Assembly (NCBI GenBank): GCA_035316025.1
Contig: DATFXL010000074.1
Coordinates: 1 to 22,228 of the forward strand
Origin: JALZAA01 sp035316025
GTDB taxonomy: Bacteria; Actinomycetota; Acidimicrobiia; IMCC26256; JACDBD01
Direction of reading: 5' to 3'
DNA: 22,228 nucleotides
Shown here: positions 14,087-20,433 of the stretch, piece after piece
Layout: the number at the start of each line of letters is the position of its first letter
Numbering within the stretch: the first letter of the stretch is position 1
Notes under the pieces: model-generated
What the model saw: only the letters and a program-made list of their open reading frames with translations
Databases searched by the model: none
What the model was told of the DNA's origin: nothing
Program-made: the position numbers and the translations under genes

Positions 14087-15141
14087 GCGCGCTCGGCGGC
14101 CAGCGCGCCGGCCGCGCCGGCGGCGAGGAACAGCGCCGGGTCGTCGGCCGCCGGCCTTCCCATGGATACGACCTCGAGCCCGTGCGCGGCGAGCAAGGCG
14201 AGCACGTCGGGTGACGTCACGTCGACGAGCTCGTGGCGCGCCGCGATGCCGGAGTCCGCGAGGTCGGCGCGCAGACGGGCATCCTCGGTATCACCGAGAC
14301 GGGGCACGGCGACGGTCACGCGTTCACGGCATGCGAGCCGCAATGCGGTCCGGGTGTGGTGCGACAGCCCGACGTGGCGCGGCCGCGGGTCGGCGAACGA
14401 GACGCGCAGGCACGCGATCGGCCGTCCGTCGAGGGCCGCCGCCGCGTCGAGGATCCCCCCGACCTCCATCCCCGAAAAGCCGAGCCGCGTGTTCGTGCCG
14501 ACGATGCCGGGGCCCATGGCGACGACGGCGGCGTCGGCGCCGGCCGCGTGCCGGGCAACGGCGAGCGCCGAGAAGATCGAGACCGCCTCGTAGTCGCCCC
14601 CGAAGGCGTGGCCGCAAGTGATCGTGGCGTCGACGAGCCGCTGGTGTCTCAGCCCGAACGCCAGGTCCGACAGCGCGAGCGGGAGTCCGGCCCCGTCGGT
14701 CATCACGTACGCGAGGCGGCGGTCGGGGGCACGGTCCTTGAACGCCACCGCCGCCGCCGGCAGCTGGCTGTGCAGCGCCGCCGCCACCACCGGCATGCCG
14801 GCGATCGACTCGACCTCGGCCAGTTCTTCGAGGTGCTCCTCGGTGCTCCCGACGTCGGCCTGCAGGCTGGTGTATCGGCCCTTGATGACGTGCCCGGGGC
14901 CGCGCTCCGCCCACCGCTCCCGCTCGAGGTTCCAGTGCACAACGTGCCAGCCGCCCGTCCCGAGCCCCAGCTCCACCGCCGTCGTGTTCACCACGACCCG
15001 GTCCCCCACCGCGACGTTGCCGGTGAGCTGCGTGAGTACGTAGGCGCGCTCGTTGCCTTGGCCGAGGTCGACCTCCACCCGCTGCAGGCCCGGCCGCTCC
15101 ATCAGCAGCGTCGTGACCTTCCCGGTGCGGAACGACGGCAT
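14083..15141 (-). CDS. DUF3866 family protein
   Basis: This 352-aa protein is of the actinobacterial/clostridial DUF3866 family; the function is not established. The N-terminal ~90 residues form a beta-rich region (VTTLLMERPGLQRVEVDLGQ, then NVAVGDRVVVNTTAVELGLG). Residues ~95-350 form an alpha/beta region with Gly-rich turns (GMPVVAAALHSQLPAAAVAF, AYVMTDGAGLPLALSDL, ITCGHAFGGDYEAVSI, VVAMGPGIVGTNTRLGFSG). No catalytic motif I can name is visible. No TM segment is evident. It starts at ATG 15141, preceded at exactly 6 nt by TAACCT, with no Shine-Dalgarno, which fits a leaderless mRNA. It overlaps pafB by 4 nt. Its coupling to the PafBC regulator makes a role in the stress response or in Pup-proteasome physiology possible but unproven. 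Confidence 0.87.
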   Translation of the reverse strand: MPSFRTGKVTTLLMERPGLQRVEVDLGQGNERAYVLTQLTGNVAVGDRVVVNTTAVELGLGTGGWHVVHWNLERERWAERGPGHVIKGRYTSLQADVGSTEEHLEELAEVESIAGMPVVAAALHSQLPAAAVAFKDRAPDRRLAYVMTDGAGLPLALSDLAFGLRHQRLVDATITCGHAFGGDYEAVSIFSALAVARHAAGADAAVVAMGPGIVGTNTRLGFSGMEVGGILDAAAALDGRPIACLRVSFADPRPRHVGLSHHTRTALRLACRERVTVAVPRLGDTEDARLRADLADSGIAARHELVDVTSPDVLALLAAHGLEVVSMGRPAADDPALFLAAGAAGALAAERA

Positions 15142-15153
15142 GTGGTGAGGTTA
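15142..15153 (-). promoter_or_regulatory. Leaderless-type -10 in front of the DUF3866-pafB-pafC unit
   Basis: TAACCT (15148-15153) is followed by exactly six bases and then the ATG at 15141, placing a transcription start at or next to the A of ATG. No Shine-Dalgarno is present. No clear -35 is seen. Confidence 0.5.
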
Positions 15154-15235
15154 GGAGCGATCGCGCCGATGGGACCGGACGCGAACGGCGCCGAAGGGCG
15201 GGCACCGGCGGTGGCGGCGCCCGGTCTCAGCCTCG

Positions 15236-16594
15236 CTACAGCGACGAGATCAGCCGCTCGACGCGGTCGTCGCGCGCCTTGAACGGGTCCTTGCACAGCA
15301 CCGTGCGCTGCGCCTGGTCGTTCAGCTTCAGGTGTACCCAGTCGACCGTGTAGTCGCGCTTGCGCTCCTTGGCCCGTTTGATGAAGGCGCCGCGGAGTCG
15401 GGCTCGCGTGGACTGCGGCGGAGTGGTCACCGCGGTCTCGATCTCGCTGTCGCGCACAGTGCGTTGGAGCTGCCCGCGCCGTTCGAGCAGGTAGTAGAGC
15501 GAGCGCGCTCGGGTGACGTCGTGGTACGAGAGGTCGAGCAACGCGATGCGCGGATGCGTCAGCGGCAGGTCGTGACGCTTCCGGTACGCCTCGATGAGGT
15601 GGTACTTGATGACCCAGTCGACTTCCGTGTCGAGCGACAGCGGATCGGCCTGGAGGCGAGTCATGGCGTGCTCCCACATGCGCAACGCCTGCTCCTCGAG
15701 GGGTGCGAGGCCCCGCCGTTTCGCGAACCGTAGGGCGCGCGTCAGGTACTCGGACTGGATCTCGATCGCCGAGAGCTCGCGCCCGTTGGCCAGACGCACC
15801 CGGCGCCGGCACGTGAGATCGTGGCTGATCTCGCGGATGGCGCGGATCGGGTTCTCGAGTGTCAGGTCGCGCCACGGGCTCGCGTCCTCCTCGAGCATGC
15901 GGAGCACGACCGACGTTGCGCCGATCTTGAGGAACGTCGTGTACTCGCTCATGTTCGAGTCGCCGACGATCACATGGAGTCGGCGGAAGCGCTCGGCGTC
16001 GGCGTGGGGCTCGTCGCGGGTGTTGATAATCGGCCGTGACCGGGTGGTGGCGCTCGACACGCCTTCCCAGATGTGCTCGGCCCGCTGGCTCACGCAGTAC
16101 ATCGCGCCGCGCGCGGTCTGGAGCACCTTGCCGGCGCCGGCGTACACCTGGCGCGTCACGAGGAACGGGATCAGGACGTCAGTGAACTTGGCGAAGTCGC
16201 CGTCGCGTTCGACGAGATAGTTCTCGTGACAGCCGTAGGAGTTGCCGGCCGAGTCGGTGTTGTTCTTGAAGAGGAAGACCTCGCCCCGGATGCCCTCCTC
16301 CCGCAAGCGCTGCTCGGCGCTGCGGACCAGGCCCTCGAGGATTCGCTCCCCGGCCTTGTCGTGGACGACGAGGTCGTCGATGGAGTCGCACTCCGGCGTG
16401 GCGTACTCGGGGTGGCTTCCGACGTCGAGGTACAGCCGGGCGCCGTTCTCGAGGAAGACGTTGCTGGACCGGCCCCAGGACACGACCCGCCGGAACAGGT
16501 AGCGCGCGACCTCGTCGGGGCTGAGGCGCCGCTGCCCCCGCAGGGTGCACGTGACCCCGTACTCGTTCTCGAGGCCGAAGATGCGGCGCTCCAT
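15236..16594 (-). CDS. pafA: Pup-protein ligase PafA
   Basis: PafA uses ATP to phosphorylate the C-terminal Glu of deamidated Pup and joins it to substrate lysines. The protein is 452 aa, the same length as M. tuberculosis PafA. It starts MERRIFGLENEYGVTCTLRG, with Mg/ATP-binding Glu9 in GLENEYGV. The beta-strand YLDVGSHPEYATPECDS carries the catalytic Asp57. Further glutamine-synthetase-fold signatures are VFLFKNNTDSAGNSYGCHEN, FLVTRQVYAGAGKV, NTRDEPHAD, LHVIVGDSNMSEYT and TRARLRGAFI. It lacks the long loop that marks Dop. ATG at 16594 has no Shine-Dalgarno but a TACGCT exactly 6 nt before it. A GGCGCC-bounded hairpin region follows the stop (about 15187-15221) and may end the transcript before the DUF3866 gene. 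Confidence 0.97.
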   Translation of the reverse strand: MERRIFGLENEYGVTCTLRGQRRLSPDEVARYLFRRVVSWGRSSNVFLENGARLYLDVGSHPEYATPECDSIDDLVVHDKAGERILEGLVRSAEQRLREEGIRGEVFLFKNNTDSAGNSYGCHENYLVERDGDFAKFTDVLIPFLVTRQVYAGAGKVLQTARGAMYCVSQRAEHIWEGVSSATTRSRPIINTRDEPHADAERFRRLHVIVGDSNMSEYTTFLKIGATSVVLRMLEEDASPWRDLTLENPIRAIREISHDLTCRRRVRLANGRELSAIEIQSEYLTRALRFAKRRGLAPLEEQALRMWEHAMTRLQADPLSLDTEVDWVIKYHLIEAYRKRHDLPLTHPRIALLDLSYHDVTRARSLYYLLERRGQLQRTVRDSEIETAVTTPPQSTRARLRGAFIKRAKERKRDYTVDWVHLKLNDQAQRTVLCKDPFKARDDRVERLISSL

Positions 16595-16606
16595 CCGCCG
16601 AGCGTA
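16595..16606 (-). promoter_or_regulatory. Leaderless-type -10 in front of pafA
   Basis: TACGCT (16601-16606) followed by six bases and then the pafA ATG is the geometry of a leaderless actinobacterial promoter. No Shine-Dalgarno is present in the six intervening bases. Confidence 0.5.
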
Positions 16607-16610
16607 CCGG

Positions 16611-16629
16611 CCCGAAACGCGGTTTCCGG
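16611..16629. promoter_or_regulatory. Palindrome upstream of the pafA -10
   Basis: CC-C-GAAAC-GCG-GTTTC-C-GG is an inverted repeat with perfect GAAAC/GTTTC arms around GCG and matching outer CC/GG, interrupted by one mismatch. It lies in the space between the -10 candidate and the expected -35 of pafA, so a bound protein would block or replace -35 contact. The binding protein is unknown. Confidence 0.4.
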
Positions 16630-16696
16630 ACCGGTTGTGGCTCCGACATGAGTAGGTGCTCTTCCGGTCGCGTCGGGAGGGCGCCACCCACGGTCG

Positions 16697-16708
16697 TAGG
16701 ATTCACGG
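16697..16708 (+). promoter_or_regulatory. Leaderless-type -10 in front of the DUF2007-like gene
   Basis: TAGGAT (16697-16702) followed by six bases and then GTG at 16709. This geometry decided the start choice over the in-frame ATG at 16718. Confidence 0.45.
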
Positions 16709-17056
16709 GTGGTCCCGATGGAGCGCCTCACCTGGGTCAGCGGGTCGTTCTCGGCTCACGTGCTGAATGCACGGCTGCGCTCCGAGGGCATCGACGCCGA
16801 GCTGCGAGGCCCTGTCGATGGCCCGTACGCCCTGACCGTCGGGGACCTCGCCCGGGTCGAGGTGTATGTCCCTGCGGACCAGATGGACGACGCGCAGCTC
16901 GTGGTGCTGGCGTCCGAGGTCGACGACGCCCTCGCCGCGCCGCGGGAGTGGGGCGGTACGAAGAGAACCCGTGGCGCTTGGGCACGGGGTGCGGCCGTCG
17001 CCGCTCTCGTGGCGGCGGCGGCGGCGCCGATCGTGCTGTACGCGCGCCTCGGCTGA
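16709..17056 (+). CDS. Small DUF2007-like protein with a C-terminal TM helix
   Basis: This 115-aa protein has an N-terminal ~75-residue alpha/beta domain (LTWVSGSFSAHVLNARLRSE, GIDAELRG, GDLARVEVYVPADQMDDAQL) resembling DUF2007, a small ferredoxin-like domain found in many bacteria and described as a putative signal-transducing module. A basic linker (GTKRTRGAWARG) and one hydrophobic helix (AAVAALVAAAAAPIVLYARL) end the protein, suggesting a membrane-anchored domain facing the cytoplasm. The start GTG at 16709 follows TAGGAT by six bases; ATG at 16718 is an alternative. It is on the plus strand, diverging from pafA (114 bp between starts) and converging on prcA (11 bp between stops). Its link to the proteasome genes is only positional. 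Confidence 0.72.
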   Translation: MVPMERLTWVSGSFSAHVLNARLRSEGIDAELRGPVDGPYALTVGDLARVEVYVPADQMDDAQLVVLASEVDDALAAPREWGGTKRTRGAWARGAAVAALVAAAAAPIVLYARLG

Positions 17057-17060
17057 CGGT

Positions 17061-17078
17061 TCGCCGCTCAGGCGGCGA
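17061..17078. terminator. Hairpin at the convergent ends of the DUF2007-like gene and prcA
   Basis: TCGCCGC-TCAG-GCGGCGA is a perfect 7-bp stem with a 4-nt loop, 4 nt after the plus-strand stop and spanning the prcA stop codon, which lies in the loop. It could end transcription in both directions. There is no T-run on either side. Confidence 0.5.
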
Positions 17079-17751
17079 GAAGCCGACCCAGCTCGTCGCC
17101 CTTCACCCGACGGAAGGCACGTCCCCGCACGCCCCGCTGGAGCACGCCCACCTCGAGCTGATCGGGTGACAGCGGTTGCCCGTTGCTGTCGCCCAGCACC
17201 GAGGCGCCGAGGCGAATCGCGTCGTCGACGCTCAGACCCGGCTGATAGCGGTTCTCGAGCGTGTCCGCGATCGTGTCCGCCTGTCCGCCGAGGACCGTAT
17301 GGCCCTCTTCGTCCATCACGGTGCCGTCGTACAGGATGTGGAACATCTCGTCGCTTTCGGGTGTGTCACCGACCTGCGCGACCAGGATCTCGACTTCGTA
17401 CGGCTTCATCTCGTGGGTGAACACCTGCCCGAGCGTCTGCGCGTACGCGTTCGCGAGCGAGCGCGCCGCGACGTCCTCGCGGGAGTATGCGTACCCCTTG
17501 AGGTCGGCGTGCCGTACTCCGGCGATCTTCAGCATCTCGAACTCGTTGTACTTCCCGACGCCGGCGAACGCGATGTGGTCGTAGATCTCGCTGATCTTGA
17601 ACAAGGTGCGCGACGGGTTTTCGGCCACGATGACGATGCCGTCGGCAGCCTCGAGCGCGATGAGGCTCCGGCCGCGCGCGATGCCCTTGCGCGCATAGTC
17701 GGCGCGGTCCTTCATGACCTGCTCGGGCGAGACGTAGAAGGGCATCGTCAT
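17068..17751 (-). CDS. prcA: Proteasome alpha subunit PrcA
   Basis: PrcA forms the outer rings and gate of the 20S proteasome and receives the Mpa C-terminal tail. The 227-aa protein starts MTMPFYVSPEQVMKDRADYA, where YVSPEQVMKDRADYARKGIA is the conserved actinobacterial alpha H0 region. IALEAADGIVIVAENPSRTL, KISEIYDHIAFAGVGKYNEF and VLGGQADTIADTLENRYQPG are further alpha-subunit blocks. There is no catalytic N-terminal Thr, as expected. ATG at 17751 overlaps the prcB stop by 4 nt (ATGA), which couples translation of the two subunits and favours the 1:1 ratio needed for assembly. The C-terminus is short, ending just after a basic segment (RGRAFRRVKGDELGRLLAA). Confidence 0.97.
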   Translation of the reverse strand: MTMPFYVSPEQVMKDRADYARKGIARGRSLIALEAADGIVIVAENPSRTLFKISEIYDHIAFAGVGKYNEFEMLKIAGVRHADLKGYAYSREDVAARSLANAYAQTLGQVFTHEMKPYEVEILVAQVGDTPESDEMFHILYDGTVMDEEGHTVLGGQADTIADTLENRYQPGLSVDDAIRLGASVLGDSNGQPLSPDQLEVGVLQRGVRGRAFRRVKGDELGRLLAA

Positions 17752-18563
17752 TGGCCGGCGCCCTCCTCTCGACCGCCGAGCAGCGCGGTGGCGCGTGGCT
17801 CGACCTCCTCGTCGGTCATGAGCCGGAACCCATCGGCGTCGACCACGGCCACCGTCGGGAAGATGCGGCGCACGAGGTCCGGTCCACCGGTCGCGGTGTC
17901 CTCATCGGCGGCTGCGAACAGCGAGCGGATCGCGAGGTCGATGGTCTCGTCGGCCATCAGGCCCTCGCGCCACTGCGCCTTGATCCAGTTCTTGGCGTGG
18001 ACGCCGCCCGAACCGTTGACCTGGAAGTCGGTCTCCTCGTACTTGCCGCCGGCGACGTCGAAGCTGAACACCCGGCCCCGGCTCCGCCGTTCGTCGTACC
18101 CGGCGAAGAGCGGCACCACGACGAGCCCCTGGATGGCTGCGGGCAGGTTCGCCCGGACCATCTGAGCGAGCTGGTTCGCCTTGCCTTCGAGCGAAAGGGA
18201 CTCGCCCTCGATCTTCTCGTAGTGCTCGAGCTGGGTCTGGAACAGGCGGACCATGTCGTTGCCAGGCCCCGCCGCCCCGGCGAACGCGATGCCGGAGTGC
18301 TCGTCGGCTGCGAAGACCTTCTCGATGCGCCGGCTGGCGATGGCGAAGCCGGCCGTGGCCCGCCGATCGCCGGCGAGGACGACGCCTTCGCCGAAGCGGA
18401 TCGCGACGACGGTCGTCCCGTGCGCGATGTCCGCCGGCGCTTGCTGCCCACCGGTTGCGAGCGGTGTCGCGGCATCGGGCGGTGAGGTGCGCCGGAGCAA
18501 CTCCGTGAACGATGGTCCGGGATCGGATCCGGGCCCGAACATCGGAAGCGGGCGCTCGTTCAT
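17748..18563 (-). CDS. prcB: Proteasome beta subunit PrcB (precursor)
   Basis: PrcB is the catalytic subunit of the 20S core. The 271-aa precursor has a 49-residue propeptide (GPSFTELLRRTSPPDA) removed autocatalytically at ADIAHG|TTVVAI, exposing Thr50 as the N-terminal nucleophile. The active-site support residues are visible: GDRRAT (Asp66 and Arg67, then the Lys-equivalent region in IASRRIEKVFAADEHSGIAF), AGAAGPGNDMVRLFQTQLEH and FQVNGSGGVHAKNWIK. Length is close to M. tuberculosis PrcB (291 aa). ATG at 18563 has no Shine-Dalgarno. A TAGGCT lies 9 nt upstream. It follows pup by 114 bp, and a hairpin in that space may reduce read-through from pup. Confidence 0.97.
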   Translation of the reverse strand: MNERPLPMFGPGSDPGPSFTELLRRTSPPDAATPLATGGQQAPADIAHGTTVVAIRFGEGVVLAGDRRATAGFAIASRRIEKVFAADEHSGIAFAGAAGPGNDMVRLFQTQLEHYEKIEGESLSLEGKANQLAQMVRANLPAAIQGLVVVPLFAGYDERRSRGRVFSFDVAGGKYEETDFQVNGSGGVHAKNWIKAQWREGLMADETIDLAIRSLFAAADEDTATGGPDLVRRIFPTVAVVDADGFRLMTDEEVEPRATALLGGREEGAGQ

Positions 18564-18578
18564 CGACGAGCGAGCCTA
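18564..18578 (-). promoter_or_regulatory. Candidate -10 just before prcB
   Basis: TAGGCT (18573-18578) followed by nine bases and then the prcB ATG. It is the same hexamer as in front of dop but spaced three bases further, so a start 2-3 nt upstream of ATG would be expected. Confidence 0.35.
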
Positions 18579-18609
18579 CACGGGCGAATTCTCAGCGAAC
18601 GCGCCACAA

Positions 18610-18638
18610 AGGGCATCCCGGCCTACGCCGCCTGCCCT
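18610..18638 (-). terminator. Attenuator-like hairpin between pup and prcB
   Basis: On the minus strand AGGGCA...TGCCCT gives a 6-bp outer stem enclosing a second GGC/GCC stem, followed directly by TTTGT. It starts about 40 nt after the pup stop. A weak intrinsic terminator here would make more pup than prcBA mRNA. Confidence 0.45.
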
Positions 18639-18677
18639 GCAACGCCCGCGCAGCTACATCGAGGCGCTTATACGGAG

Positions 18678-18872
18678 CTACTGGCCGCCCTTCTGGACGT
18701 AGCTCTTTACAAAGTCCTCCGCATTTTCCTCGAGCACGGAATCGATTTCGTCGAGAAGATCGTCGAGCTCTTCCTTCAGTTCTTCACCTTGCTTGGGGGG
18801 CGCGAGCTCTTCGACTTCTTCGTCGACACGTTCCTTGGGCGCCGGGCGCTGCTTGCGTTCACGTTCGGGCAT
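18678..18872 (-). CDS. pup: Prokaryotic ubiquitin-like protein Pup (GGQ form)
   Basis: Pup is the 64-aa disordered modifier attached to proteins marked for the proteasome. The N-terminus is charged (ERERKQRPAPKERVDEEVEE). Residues ~21-51 (PKQGEELKEELDDLLDEIDS) form the helix that pairs with the Mpa coiled coil. The end is DFVKSYVQKGGQ, with the di-Gly and a C-terminal Gln that Dop must deamidate to Glu before ligation. Lys55 and Lys61 could accept Pup. ATG at 18872 has AGGAG overlapping the dop stop codon and spaced 6 nt, so pup is translated from the dop transcript with re-initiation. A hairpin between pup and prcB may keep pup mRNA in excess. Confidence 0.98.
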   Translation of the reverse strand: MPERERKQRPAPKERVDEEVEELAPPKQGEELKEELDDLLDEIDSVLEENAEDFVKSYVQKGGQ

Positions 18873-18881
18873 GGGGTTCTC

Positions 18882-20369
18882 CTACGACGCCAAGCGAGCG
18901 ACCAGCTCGGCAGGGGTCGTGCATTCCTCGAACAAGGACTCGACATGGGCGCGCGTTCCGCGCAGCGGCTCCATCATGGGGATGCGCCGCAGCGGATCGC
19001 TCCCCACGTCGAGGATGAGGCTGTCCCAGTTCGCGGCGACCACCGCGTCGGCCCACTTCGCGAGGCACTGGCCCCGGAAGTACGCACGAGTGCTCGGCGG
19101 CGGCTCGGTCATCGCGATGATCACATCGGGCTCCTCGACCAACTGCTCGACCTTACCCGCCCGTACCAGACGCTCGAACAGCGACTTCTCGGGGCGAACG
19201 TCGTGGTACTGGAGGTCGAGCAGCGCCATCTTCGGGTCGTCCCACTCGATCGAGTCGCGTTGCCGGTACGCGTCGAGGAGCTTCAGCTTCGTTACCCAGT
19301 CGAGCTGACCGTCGAGCGTCATCGGGTCTCGCTCGAGGCCGTTGAGGACCGACTCCCACCGCGCCAGCACTTGCTGGCCGACATCGTCGCCTCCCGTGGC
19401 CTCCAGGCCGACATCGTCGGCGTACTTCTGCGCCAGCCGCAGGAATTCCCACTGGAGGTCGACGGCGCTGATCGTGCCGCCGTCGACGAGCTCGACCGTG
19501 GCGCGACACGTCGGATCGTGCGACACCGCCCGCATCGACGGCACCGGCGACGCGATCGAGTAGTCCTTGTCGATGAAGTCGTCCTCGATCATGGCGAGGA
19601 CGAGCGCGGTGGCGCCTACTTTCAGGAATGTCGCTACCTCGCAGAGGTTCGCGTCGCCGACGATGACGTGGAGCCGCCGGTACTTCTGCGGGTCGGCGTG
19701 CGGCTCGTCGCGCGTGTTGACGATGGGCCTCTTGAGCGTCGTCTCGAGGCCGACCTCCTCCTCGAAGAAGTCCGCCCGCTGGCTCAGCTGGTAGCCGCTG
19801 TGGCCAGTCCCGTTCTCGCCGCCGACCTTGCCGGCGCCGGTGAACACCTGGCGGGTCACGAACCATGGCAGGAGATGGCGAACCAGCGTGGCGAACGGGA
19901 CGCTCCGGTCGACGAGATAGTTCTCGTGGCACCCGTACGAGTTGCCCTTGCCGTCGGTGTTGTTCTTGTAGACGACGATCTCCTGGCCCGAGCCGAGGAG
20001 CCGGCGCGCCGCCTGCATCGACCGGGCGAGGATCCGCTCCCCCGCTTTGTCCGCGCACACCAGCTCGAGCACGTCGGCGCACTCTGGTGTCGAGTACTCG
20101 GGATGCGCGTGGTCGACGTAGTAGCGCGCCCCGTTGGTCAGCACCGTGTTCACGAGGTGCGTTTCGATCTCGGGCGGGGCGGCGCCCTCACGGGCGAACC
20201 CGCGGGCGTCGCGCCCGGGCGACTCGTCCTCGAAGTCCCAGCCGACCTTGCGGTGCTCGACGTATGCGTTGATGAGCATCGACGAGGCCAGCACCGGGTT
20301 GGCGTCCGCCGCTCCCCGCAACGCGACGCCGTATTCGGTCTCGATGCCGCAGACCTTCGGGACGGCCAC
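18882..20369 (-). CDS. dop: Pup deamidase/depupylase Dop
   Basis: Dop converts the C-terminal Gln of Pup to Glu and removes Pup from conjugates, using bound ATP as a cofactor. The 495-aa protein starts MAVPKVCGIETEYGVALRGA with Glu10 in GIETEYGV. It holds the Dop-specific inserted loop (about residues 42-78, with WDFEDESPGRDARGFAR), which PafA lacks. The strand YYVDHAHPEYSTPECAD carries Asp86, the counterpart of the PafA catalytic Asp. VVYKNNTDGKGNSYGCHENY and NTRDEPHADPQKYRRLHVIV follow. It is paralogous to pafA in the same window. The start is GTG at 20369, preceded at exactly six bases by TAGGCT, giving a leaderless-type promoter. It lies 64 bp after mpa and 9 bp before pup. Confidence 0.97.
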   Translation of the reverse strand: MAVPKVCGIETEYGVALRGAADANPVLASSMLINAYVEHRKVGWDFEDESPGRDARGFAREGAAPPEIETHLVNTVLTNGARYYVDHAHPEYSTPECADVLELVCADKAGERILARSMQAARRLLGSGQEIVVYKNNTDGKGNSYGCHENYLVDRSVPFATLVRHLLPWFVTRQVFTGAGKVGGENGTGHSGYQLSQRADFFEEEVGLETTLKRPIVNTRDEPHADPQKYRRLHVIVGDANLCEVATFLKVGATALVLAMIEDDFIDKDYSIASPVPSMRAVSHDPTCRATVELVDGGTISAVDLQWEFLRLAQKYADDVGLEATGGDDVGQQVLARWESVLNGLERDPMTLDGQLDWVTKLKLLDAYRQRDSIEWDDPKMALLDLQYHDVRPEKSLFERLVRAGKVEQLVEEPDVIIAMTEPPPSTRAYFRGQCLAKWADAVVAANWDSLILDVGSDPLRRIPMMEPLRGTRAHVESLFEECTTPAELVARLAS

Positions 20370-20381
20370 CGGATCAGCCTA
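20370..20381 (-). promoter_or_regulatory. Leaderless-type -10 in front of dop
   Basis: TAGGCT (20376-20381) followed by six bases and the dop GTG. A GGAGG element occurs further upstream (about 20392-20397) but is too far from the GTG to serve as its RBS. Confidence 0.5.
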
Positions 20382-20410
20382 CCTGGCGTTCCTCCGCGAA
20401 CATGTCCCCC

Positions 20411-20429
20411 CGGCGGCCGCGCGCCGCCG
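20411..20429 (-). terminator. Hairpin after the mpa stop codon
   Basis: CGGCGGC-GCGCG-GCCGCCG (minus-strand reading) is a perfect 7-bp GC stem with a 5-nt loop, beginning 4 nt after the mpa stop. There is no T-tract. It separates mpa from dop and its candidate promoter. Confidence 0.45.
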
Positions 20430-20433
20430 CAGG

